DNA of 64,000 nucleotides from Pipra filicauda (taxonomy: Eukaryota > Chordata > Aves > Passeriformes > Pipridae), in NCBI RefSeq assembly GCF_003945595.2, contig NW_024104360.1:434001-498000 (forward strand), in the 5' to 3' direction. Of this stretch, positions 48,301-60,300 are shown piece after piece. The notes under the pieces are model-generated. The model did no database searches. It was given only the letters and a program-made list of their open reading frames with translations, and was not told the origin of the DNA. The position numbers and the translations under genes are program-made. The first letter of the stretch is position 1. Every line of letters starts with the position of its first letter.

Positions 48301-51300
48301 ACTTATGAACTTCATATGTAATAAAATATGAATAGTTATTAAATTATAATCGATCTATGCCTGACATGATTGAGTTAGTAGAGTCCTCTTGTCTTGTAAT
48401 AAATGCAGTGTAAGCTGGATTCAAGACCTTTTCTATTGTGCATGTGGTGTTTTTTTAAATGAGTTTGTGATTTGTTATTGACATTAGTTTAGTTGTGAGC
48501 TTGAAGTTCTTCATAACTGACAAAACATAATTTTTACAAATTGAATCTGGTGTTGGAATTGCAGCATGGTGAGAAGTGCTGGTTGTGGGCAGGAACTGCT
48601 GGATTGCTGTAGAAACCGATGAGCCTGTGTGCCCACAAATGTCCCATCTGGTTTCTACAGAAAGCTGGGACACTCAGTATTTACTGATTAACAAAATGGG
48701 TTTATAAAAGCTACTTCTTTGTGTATAAATACAAAGCTTTCTCCTAGACTGAACAGTTCAGTTTGATGGGAAACAGAAGTTGTGGTAGTAAAGGAATGTG
48801 GCCTTTAAGTACTGAAGGTGCATAGAAGAGCAATCCACTGCCTCTGTGTTCCTTTTGTACTCTCTGACTCATTAGATGTTACAGGAGGGGGGAGGATGCT
48901 TTTTAGTTAGCTGGGATATGTGGTTCTAGATAGGAATATGTTTTACCCTTAAATCTCACTGTTTGGGAGACAAAACAGTTCAGAACCTTTTAACAGCTGC
49001 TTTTCAGTTCTTGTAGGAAACCTGAATTTGAGCTGAAGGACTTTTTAGAACTAATGTGAAAGGTAACAACCATGAGGATATTTTATAACTAGAAGGAGGC
49101 TGTTTTTAGTGAAACTTGTCTCTTTCAAGTCTGTGTTTAAAACTGTTTGTTATTGAGAAGTTGTTGCATAAAATTCTGTTTGTTGGTTTGTTCAAAAGCT
49201 TCTCTTCTGTGGGGGCAGGATGAACTAGGTAAAGCTGTCTGCAAAGAAAAGAAAGTGTGAAAATGGAGTGTATTGGCAGCTCCAAGGACCTGTTTTTGTA
49301 ATATGTAACAAGATTTTTTCAAATTTTTGATTCCACATTCTTTTAATGTTCTTTTAATGGAAACAATGTGTATGTTTCCGTGTCCAAATTGCCATATCCT
49401 ATTTTGTAAATGTTTTCTGGGAAAATCAAAGGAATAGGTAGGAATAGACACAGAGTATTTTATTGAAGATTGGTGATATTTAAACAAGAATTTGAGTTCT
49501 TAAGTATCCTCTGTGACTCTTATTTTTCAAAGTAACATTACAACATTTTTGTTTAGCATTTTATTTTTCATTAATGTCAATATAGTTTAAACACTTTTGT
49601 GGCTGAATAGGAGCAGATGTTTTGTCATGTTTGGAGCCCTGTGTATGTGCCTTGGGAGAATTGCTGCACTCTGTTTTCTCAGAGGAGATACCACAGTATG
49701 GTTCTGGATGCACAAAAGTGCTTTCATTTATTCTTTCTTATGTTGCTTTCTATGTATGTGTATGTTTGGGGGAAATAAAATTTATGTAACGTGGTATTGA
49801 ACTACTTGTGAACAGAACATTTTCTTTTTAATTGAGAAATGTTTTTCAAAATCTGTGCATATGTACGGAAACTTGTAGCTTAATGTGCTCACATGAAGTT
49901 AAAACTTGTTTTTGAAGCTCTGGCTGTGCTTATGTTGGCATTTGGGATATCTTAAAAGGAAAAAGGATCTATAGAACCACGCGCTCTTACATGTCCTGTG
50001 TACAGCTCAGCAGTGTATGCCATACTAATTAAAATCCCTGAGTTAAACTTACCTACTGCATTAGCTTTGAGGCTCCAGAAAGAAAGCCTGTGAGCCTTTG
50101 CTTTCTCCTCATCATCAGGACTTTTAATCATGACATACATGCCCTTTTCATTCACAAAAAGCTTCTTGTGCCTTATTTTACTTCAAGTGACAATGTGGTA
50201 CCTACTCCCTGATCGCTTTCAGCCCTGTGTGTTTGTGCAACGTGTGCTGAAAGGCACCATTGGGCAGGAGTGGAGAATTTAATCCTCCCTGCCTAGATAC
50301 TGCAGTCATAGGATACCTGTGATGGAGAAGTCACACCACTGTTCTGACCGTCCTTTTTTTCTCAGGGAAAAGGTGGATAGCAGCATAAGATTCTGGGAGT
50401 TCTTACCACTGCAACTGTATTCCTGCCCTGTGGATTGGATCAAGAAAACAAACTGCATTGTCTTAAGGAAATGGAAAAAGTAACAGTAGTCAGGAAAATT
50501 CTTCTTGCTTCTTTGTATTCAGATTTTTCAGTGCACAAAGTTGCAGGTGTTCATCACCCTGAGAAGACTTGAAAGCCTGGGCACTTGCTGACTAGTTACT
50601 GGTTTGAAGTGGGCTTGTCTTCTGTAGGGTACATTTACAATGGGAGCTCGTGTAACTCGTGGTACTGCCGTGAGATGTTGCCTTTGATTTAGCATCTGCT
50701 TAATAGACTGTCAACGTATCGTGTCCTAATGCTCCCCCAGAGCTGTATCCAGACGTGTGCTCTTGTCCCAGCTCCCTTTTGATGCCACTCTCATTCTTAG
50801 AATTCATATATGTACAACAGGTGTTCCTTTAAAGGCAACAGCCTAATCCACGTGAATTCCTGTAGCAAAAGAAGTGAGCAGCAAGTGTTAAAACAGCAAA
50901 ATAATTTTCTTCCTTGTCAGGAAAGACGACCGTGTCCAGTAACCTGAGGAAATGCAATGGAATGGGAAATGTGAAAAATCTAGTTTAGAAATTTTAAAAC
51001 TAGAACTGGGCATGGATGGAGTGGCACAGAGAAAGTCCTCGTCTGTTGTGCTGCCTGGAGCTGGGACTGGGAAGAAAAGATATGACCAGCTTGAGCATCT
51101 GGAAGGGATTCTGTAGCCTGGGCTTTATGTAGCAGTCGCCAAAGTTTACTGAGGCATTTAGCCAAGTATATATGTTTTTACCTGTAGTTGACCAACCTGC
51201 TGATCAGAAGTAGAGTTTGAAGGCTCCAGAAGCAGAGCGTGACCCTATTGGAAAAATTTTGCCGTTGACATCCCTCAAGAATTCCTCATTACCCACCTCT

Positions 51301-54300
51301 GGCCACCCCAGAGATAGGCTAAGTGTTCCTCCTTGGACTGTTAACCTTTCAACCATGCCTTCCATAGTGTCTTTTCTCCCCTTCAGACACAGTGTCCATC
51401 TCAATCTTGAGGTGCACCAGCACCTTCTGTAGAATGATCTTCAGTGTTAGGTGTTACTCCTTAGTTGCAACAAAGTGGGAACAAAGTGGTATGAGAGGTG
51501 TGGGTTTTGCAGTCCCTCTCCTCAGTGGAACTCAGGGAGGAGTGTAAAGCCAAGTTATTTGGCCTTTGTGTTCCTCCAAAGGTTACAGCACACTCTTCTG
51601 CCCTCTGCAGCTGTTTTCTGCAACTGGGAAGTGTTCAAGGATGGAGCATTCTGAAAATGGCTCATCTGGGTTAGAGAATAGGTTAGGGTCAAGGTGAAGC
51701 CAGGCTTTCAACAGGATAGTCTGGTACTGGGTGGTTACTTCTATGCCAGGATCATCACTGTGCTGAGGAGACATCATTCACCTGTACCCATGGATCTTGG
51801 AGCATGCCAGACATTTGGACAGGCAGAAGTAGATCAAAATATTTGTGTTAAGTAGCAGAAGAAAGTGGTTGCTGTGATAATGTCAATCCTTCTTTACTTT
51901 TTTATTCTGAATAAAATAGTAGGGAAGGAATGTCCTCCTGGCTCAGTGTGTTACTGGATGTGTACAGTGGGTGTTTTGTTAGTGTTACGAGTCTGCTCCA
52001 TGCTCTGCTACTTGCCTGGATGGAGGAATAATGCCAGTTCATGTGGTTCAGAGAATACACAAAGCACTATGAGCCTCCATTTCCCTCCCCTTCTCCTTTA
52101 GTCCAGTAGTTTGCTTATGTCCCCATTTTTCAGATGAAATACGTTGTTATGAAATCAGTATTTGCTTAGAAATAGGAATGTGATGACACAAAAGCTCTGG
52201 GGTGTTTTTTTCCTGTGCTGGGTTTATCACCTAGAGCTCATTACCTGATTGTGAACCAAATACTGAAAGCAGGAATGAAAGCTGGACTTTGCCTATTTTT
52301 TTTTTAACCATGATCAGGTTATCAGTGCCACCTGTGAAGGAGAGGGGTCAAGGAGGTTTATGTAGATGTGTCTTTCCAGTCTCCTGAAGTCAGAGGGACA
52401 AAACTTCCTTTTTATATTGTTTCAGTGATGAGAAATAAATGACCTAGGCCAGTTTAATAGGAAGATAAGTAACAAACCAACAAGCAAAACTCATAATGTC
52501 ATAGAGCTTCTTTCACTGGAATCAAATTAATTTTAGGTAATTTTAATGCTGTATTAAAAATAGAGAGTGCTGGTATAATCTTAGAGTAGGAAAGGTGGAG
52601 CTGGTGTTGAGGAGAACAGAAATGAGCAAGTTAAACAAAGTTACTATATGAAAAGAACAGAGGTGGAGGAAAGAAGAGACAGTATGGAAACACTGCAGGT
52701 GGTGGAACTTGTGTAAAAGAATGCAACCGGAGAATTTGATGTAATGGAAAACTTCCTTTTAATGGATCAGGAGTCTTTAAAAGGCACTTTCCCAAAGATA
52801 ATATCTTTCCTAGGGATTTGTTTTAATTGCTACTTCTGAAAAGAATACTTCATTGAAGAAGCTTAGCGGTAAGCATTATTTGACTAGCTTGGGTTTTTTT
52901 CCTGCTTCTTATTAGTATCTTCACATACACTGTCATTTCTTGCTTTCACAAAAAGTTTATACTCAAATTATTTTTACATGTAGCATGCTGTGCATCTCTC
53001 CATGCTGATTCCGTGCAGTGCTACAGGTTTGGAGAAGACTGGCTGGAAAGCTGGCAAAAAAAGACCTGGGGGTGTTGGTCAAAGGCAGCAGAATGTGAGC
53101 CAGCATGTGCCGAGGTGGGCAAGAAGGCCAATGACATCCTGGGCTGTATCAGAAATGGTGTGACCAGCAGGACCAGGGCAGTGATTGTCCTTCTTCGGCA
53201 GGACAACCAACTACTGGGCACTGGTGAGGCCACACCTCAGATCCTGCGTTCATTTGCAGGCCCCTCATGACAAGAAAGACATTGAGGTGCTGGAGCGTGT
53301 CCAGAGAAGGGCAATGGAGCTGGGGAAGGATCTGGAGCACAAGTCTGATGAGGACCAGCTGAGGGTGTTCAACCTGGAGAAGAGGAGGCTCAGGAGAGAC
53401 CTTCCTGCTCTCTACAGCTCCCTGAATGGAGGTTGTAGCCAGGTGGGGTTTGGTCTCTTCTCCCTGGTGACAAGTGACAGATGAGCAGAAATGGCCTCAG
53501 GTTGCACCAGGGGATGTTTAGCATGGATATTAAGAAAAAAATTCTTCACAGAAAAGGTGGTCAGGCATTGGAATAGGCTGCTCAGGGAAATGGTGGAGTC
53601 ACCATCCCTGATAGTGTTCATAAAACATGTGGATGTGGCAGTTGTGGACATGGTTTAATGGTGAACCTGGTGGTCGTGCTATGTTGACAGTTGAACTTGA
53701 TGATCTTAGAGGTCTTTTCTAACCTTAGTGATTCTGTGATTCCAGTATAGAAAAACACATCTTGAAATCATATCACCTTATATGTGATACTTTACACACT
53801 TTATAATTAGCTTTACAGTAAGAATAAATTCTAGGGAGAAAAGTTTGGGGTTTTTTTCACTTGTTTCAAATAACCTGAGCACCAAAATATTTTTAAAAAT
53901 AAATGCAAAATTGCCGAACTTACGTATGGATGGAATTTTCCCCATTAGCTGTTACTGGGATTTTACTGTCAGCAGGTGAGAAATTCACATCAAGGTGAAT
54001 ATTGTGTTCTCAAGACAAAAATTTCATCTGCAGGTTGGACATTATTTTTGCTGACTTTTGGTGGAGGGAGAGTGGAAACCAGGTGTATGGAAGTCAGTTG
54101 TCACTCCGGTGGGAGGAGGAGAGGCTCACCCAGGGATGAGATTCATCTTGTCTAAATGATGAGTGCACTATTCCCTCTGGGAGTGCATTGCAGTGACATT
54201 GCAATGGCTGATGAGCCCATCCTTACAGCAGTTGTTCTTTTTATAGTAGATTGAAGAATATTTTTAATTAGCTCCCTTATATGGCTGGAATAATTTTCTT

Positions 54301-57300
54301 GTTCTAAAATATCTGATCTCTTTTTCATAGTAGAAGGGGAATGCCCTTGAAAATCTTTTCAGTTCTGAATTAAATGCGTCAACTGATATTAACAGTTCCA
54401 AACTAACCAGGTATAGTAAGTGATAATGGTTGTAGTGTTATTTTATGCACTTTCCTTCGATATTTAAAAGAATTTTCTTTTTGTTTATTTTTCTCATCTT
54501 GGATACAGAAAAATAAACAAAATGAAAGTTTAATGTATAGAAGTCAAATAAATTTTAACGTAATTATGTTTAAATACATTGAGCAACAAATGTAATTTTA
54601 GTATTTCTCAGTTTCTTGATATTAGCAAAACATTTATTTGTAGATTCAAACTTTTATGTTAATTATACTATTTTTGATAGAATAAGATCTATTTTTTTAA
54701 TCTTGGAGGATAGTCAATAAAGATATGAACGACCAGATCCGAACTTGAGTCATGACCAAAATATTCTGTGAGTGAACGTGAAATCTTGCTTCAGGTTGTT
54801 AATGTTCTGCAAACTGTTGACAACAATATTAGACAGCATTACCAAATTTTGGAAGAAATTGTAGCGTTAGATAAATCATACAGTTGTTTTCTGTTTTGCT
54901 AGGGTTTCATGAAGAAGAAAATAATGTGGAAGTTTTAAACTTGATGGAAAGAAGTTAGTGCTTTATGTTTAAAGTCTCTTTGAAGGTTTTGTTTTCCTGT
55001 AATCTTTTTATGAGTAAGAGGTAGCACAAATATTCAGACAAACTAATTTGAAATAAAACTTATTGTAATGTGCATTTTTCTTATTTGCACTCTAGGATTT
55101 CCCTTAGTGAAATATGTAATGACAGTTTCTGTGCAACTTAGTGTTTTCTCTGAATTTATTAGCAGTAAACACTACTTTGTTAACATTAATCTTCTAAGTC
55201 TGGAGTTGGTATGGAGTTGTCATTTAGTGGATGTTATTCGCTGCGTTTTTATTAAAACCAGTAGTTATGATTTCCAGGGTTTAAAAAAAGGCCTGTATGA
55301 AAATCCTGTATTTATGTTGCCCAAGTGGATTTAATGTAGGAATTGAAACAATAAAGTGCTGAGAATTAATGGGAAGCAAGAAAGTAACTTCAGAATTGTT
55401 TAACTCAAAAGTGTTTTCTACCTGATGTTTCATAATCTTTGTGAGTAAAGGTGTTAAGGATTTAAGTTCTCTAATCCTTGCTTCTTAAACTCAGAAGTAT
55501 TATTAGAGATAATGTTTAATTTCATTAATTTTCAAATGTTTCTTTAAACCCTTCTGTCTTAAAAAGTCTTTTTGGTCAGTAGTCTGCTTTGTATACTTTT
55601 CTTTCTGTCCATTCTTCTGCAAGATCAAGTGAGTAGGTTTTACTAAAATATTTATCACTCTGCAGTGATATGTGGCAGCTGACTGAGTATAGTTTTATCT
55701 GAAACTGTATGGATTTTTTACTTCTAGTCACAGAAATAATGAACTGTGTGTACCAGGAAAGCCAAAGTAATGAAACTGTTTCCGTGCGGTTTCATTCGAG
55801 GAGCTGTGAATCACACACTGACAATGCATCTTTTATTCTTTTCTACTTTCTTGTGCCTGGCCTTGTTAACAGAATTTGATACTGATGTTTTTCACGTGTT
55901 TGGTGGCTTTATGTAGATGTCACAGAGCTGATCAGATAAGCTTACAGTGCTGCAGAGCCCTCGCGGGAACTGCTGCTATGGGAGTGTGAGAGAGCAAATT
56001 TCTGAACCAAGAGAGTTCCCAGGGAGTAAAATCCAAGATGAGGCAGTATGTGCAAGTTCCAACTGTTGAGCAAGAAAAAGCCTATGATTATAATTCTGCT
56101 TTTGAACCGAGACCATGTATGTGTTTGGGTAGGTGAAATTACCATTTTCTGATAGCGGGGACTGTATCTTGCTGCTGCTGTGTAGAATAAACGTGTGTCA
56201 CAAGAACTGCCCGTACAGCTGGGAAATGTGTACAGCCTTAACTCGAAAATGCAGATTATAGGACTCCTTCGGCAGAAGAGAACATGCATGTTTTAACTTG
56301 GAAAATCCCAATACTGGAAAAGTAAACAAGGAGTATTTTTTAATCCTTTCATGTTGACTCTCACATAGCAATGTGAACTTCTATAGATACTGCTTAAACC
56401 TTTATATTTCCTGGTATAATATGATGTAGAGATGTCTGCAAGGGCGAGATGATTAAAATGCAAATTTTGCCTGACACTGAAAAGGAATTGTCATAGGATT
56501 TTTCCTTAATAAACCTGCATAAAATGGAATGGGTTCTTTTTACCTGAGTTAGTGACTGTGTTCTATAGACCTACAAAACAGCTTATCTGTGTGAAATAAA
56601 TGTGTTTATTTGGATAAATTTTTATCTGGGTTAAATTGCTATCCAAGATGTAGAGAATCTGTTTTCAATTGCTCAGCTTCTGTACATCTTTGCAACATTC
56701 ATCTTTCCTGATCTATGAAGAAAAATGTTCCCAGATTTTATGGGTTCAGTCTATTTTTGATGTTGTTGCGACATGATTTTTATGGGATTGTGTTTCATTG
56801 TCTTTTTATATTCATACATTCTCTAAACCTATTCCTACAATTTTATTAATCTTTCATGGTTATGTCAAAATGATATAACTGAGCAATGATCAATAGTTTT
56901 CCCACAAAATCTGTGTTATGACTGTTAATCGTTTTGATTTTTGCTTTTGTTTCATTTTTTGCTATGTTCTTTGGAGTGCCTGTCAATTTTATTTCTGATA
57001 TTTTTCTGCTTATATTTCTCTACTGAAAATATCTTTGGAGTCTGAAAGCCTTGATAGATTAACTCTCATTTGCTGATATTTGGATGTTCTGTTTAATTTA
57101 GGCAGTTCTTTTAGTGAGATTAACATCCATATTTCTTTTAGATTTATACTTTGATGACAGAAAATTTTTGGCAAGTTTGTGGGTTTTTTCTATGTAAATT
57201 GTTCTATAATTAAATACATAACAATGTAAAGACACTACTGAAAATCTAAGATGAGGAGAAGACAAAATTTTAGAGCTTACTCAGTATACTTACTGCTAGG

Positions 57301-60300
57301 CCTTTTCTTGTGTCAAAATTCACTATGTACCATAAATTTGAAGAGCAGTGTTTCAATAATATTGAGTTTCCATTAACTGAAACCACCTGCTAAGGGGGCC
57401 AGAATGAGTTGCTACTGTTATCTGATATTTCTTTATCCATCTCAAAGGAGTAACAGTATCCAGGTTTTATGTTAAATTTATGATGGGTTTAAAACGCCAT
57501 TTTAAGATTTAAATTGTGGTTCTTTGCAAAGATTTTTTTCTTCTATCACTTAGAGAAACTAATTATAAATGTATTTTTAATTGCCTCTGTCTTGCATGCA
57601 ATATTTTAAAAGATTTTCCTGTTCTTTTTGTAGTTTAGGTAGTTATATCAAAATATTTTACTACAGTTAGTGTAAGAACATTTTTCTATACTTAGTAGTC
57701 ATCTAATGCTGTTTACTCTGGACCAGAGTTAGAGGTCAGCCATAAGGTAGAAAATCAAGTAGGAAGACCATGTACAGAGAGTGTTGAGCCAGGTGCAGAG
57801 TTGCATACCTAACTCAAGAAATATTTAACTATATTAGGTCTTGTTTTGGTGGATTTTGATGGTCTTACTGGAGTTTCCCAATATGAAGTGATATACTAGA
57901 CACTAATAAAGTGTTCCTTTCTTATTATGATTTTACTTTTAAAATGTTGCACAGCATTGCTCTCAGTAGAATATTTTTGTAGAACTGTGGATTATTTCAA
58001 TTTTAAGACAAGTAGATTTCTAATATGTTTTAATACCTACATTTTTGAGTTGCATATGAAAGAACTTTGATTTTAGCTACTTCTTACCTGCAGCTTTCAT
58101 GTAAATGTCTATTTTTACATTGGTTAGACCTCGGTGAGTAGGACATGTCAGCAGGAGTCATACGAAGAACTTGACAGTGGTAACGAAGCACTATTTAACA
58201 CAAACATTCTCAATATTCCAGTCATTTATTCCTTAAATGCTTTTTGTTTTCGTAGTTACTAACTGAAGTCGTAAGTCAGTGTTGATCTTACTGGTGGTAC
58301 CGGATTCTCTAATTCATGAGCTGGGGAGAACTTTGAGTTAATGTATGGCTTTAAAATCACGGATCTGTCTTTGATAGTAGTTTTTATTTAAGTAATTGCA
58401 AGCATTAAGTTGTCAGAGTATGAGCAGAATACATTTTTGTCCAAAAGACAAACAGTTTCAATAAACAGGTGGAATAGAGGGAGAATGTCTACTCCTGTAG
58501 ACACTTGTAATAAAAACAAGTACAGCAGGGGAAGTCTTTGTTGTGAATCTCCCAGATGTTCTGATAAATATGGTTAAAAACAATTAAGGTTACTTAGATA
58601 TCTTAAGTAAAAAAAATACAGGTCCTAATATATTTGTCTAATGCTTCTTCACAGCCTGAAAAATTTGCAGATAAATTATACTTGTTAAAGTTTCTGCCAG
58701 TATACACTTTATCGTGTTGCAGTTTTTACTGTTTTTAGTAAAGTGTGTAATGGTTTTTTGGAATATGGAAATGGATACCTTTAATAAGGTATCTGTAAGG
58801 TATTTAGCTACTCTGAATCCTTCAGGAGTTGAGACATGAAAGACCAGAAAGCCACTGATCTGCATGTACTTGGTATATTATTATTGAGTGTATTATTGTT
58901 TATTTAGTGGCTCTTATGCATCAGAGCTGCTTTAGTGTTGATCTGAGGCCGGACCAGTGAGTTAGTCTGATAATATGTCTGCTGAAACATTTAAAACCTC
59001 ATTTTCAAAAATTTCCAAAAAGAGTTGGGAATAAATGTATCCTGATAAAACAGTTGGGCAGATATTTAGGAACTTTTTCTTAATTTTATTTTTGTGCTGA
59101 ATTTTAACTTAATTCCAAGGTTCTAGTAGCCCTGAGTGCCAGAAAAAAACTCAATCAATGCTTTGAAGGTTTATCTTTTTAGAGCAGGCAGTATGACTTT
59201 TAAAATTAATAAAATTGGAGTTACACGTGTTGTTCTGATTATATGAGTGCAGGATTAGTACTCATAGAAGTGGAAATGAAATCAAAAAAATGCCTTTCTC
59301 CACTTCCAAGTGACTGTCTTTTCACTGATGCCCAGTTAAAGGCAGGATAAGGGATAAGGAAGGTAGAGCTCGTTTTGTGTATTATGGTTTACATAGGTTT
59401 ATACGGGTGCTTGTAAAACAGAGGACTTCATAGTTGATTTCTTTTTTAGAAGAATGAACATAGTGCACATTTTGATGTTTTGAAATAGTCATTCAGAATG
59501 AAGATAAAACAGCAACTAAAGTAGCTTTGGTTAATATGACTAAATTTTAAAATGTCTTGATTTTTCTGTGTTTTTAAGTATGGCTGGATAGCAGGTGCAT
59601 TTCTAGTACCCAAGTTGCTTCCATATTTTCTCATAGTTTCTGTGATAGCAGTTCTGCTTATTTGACTTTTTTGTGCTAATTTTCAGTTACATTGATTCTG
59701 CCTTATTGCTGAGAGTGACAAGCAGCTGAATTCAGTATATCTTTTTCCTCCGTGCTTGTCAGCTTGTCCCTTCAAATGAGTCCCTAAAACTGCATTCTAA
59801 ATCCCGTTGTGTAATTCCCTCTGCAGGAGTTTGCTGTTGCTGTGCTGCGCTAAGACCTCGCTACAAGCGTCTAGTGGATAACATATTTCCTGAAGATCCA
59901 AAAGTGAGTGATGACTTTCAAATTTTAAGGGATTGGTGTTTGGAAATTCTTGGTTATAGCTAATGCTTTAGTAATTTTTTAATTTTATTTTTTCTTTTCT
60001 CTTTTAACATTTTACAGTAAATTCTGCTTTAGCTCTTCATAGCTTTAACAGAGGTTAGTAGAATAATTTAGCTGGAAAGGGACATATATAGATCATCTTG
60101 TCTAATTCCCTTTCCAAAGCGGGGCTGTTCATTGAAGAATAAAATTAGTATGTTTTGCTCAGAGAAACAGAGATTTAATTCAACAAGGTATTCTGCTACA
60201 GAGGTAGCACTTAACTTCATAGGTACGTTGAACCACAAACACTTGCTTTGGTGTGGTTACACATGTACACATTTTCTGGTTTTCTACAGGATTTCTTTTA

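Larger units (their letters stand above)
42303..59826 (+). other. EFR3A: EFR3A intron 2 (17.5 kb)
   Basis: A long AT-rich intron holding three CR1 fragments (46673-47070, 47653-47788, 53021-53743) and a possible alternative mini-exon at 47239-47253. Apart from these I see no RNA gene and no recognisable coding exon. Several T-rich open frames encode hydrophobic runs (for example 45648-45830) and look like chance. Confidence 0.75.
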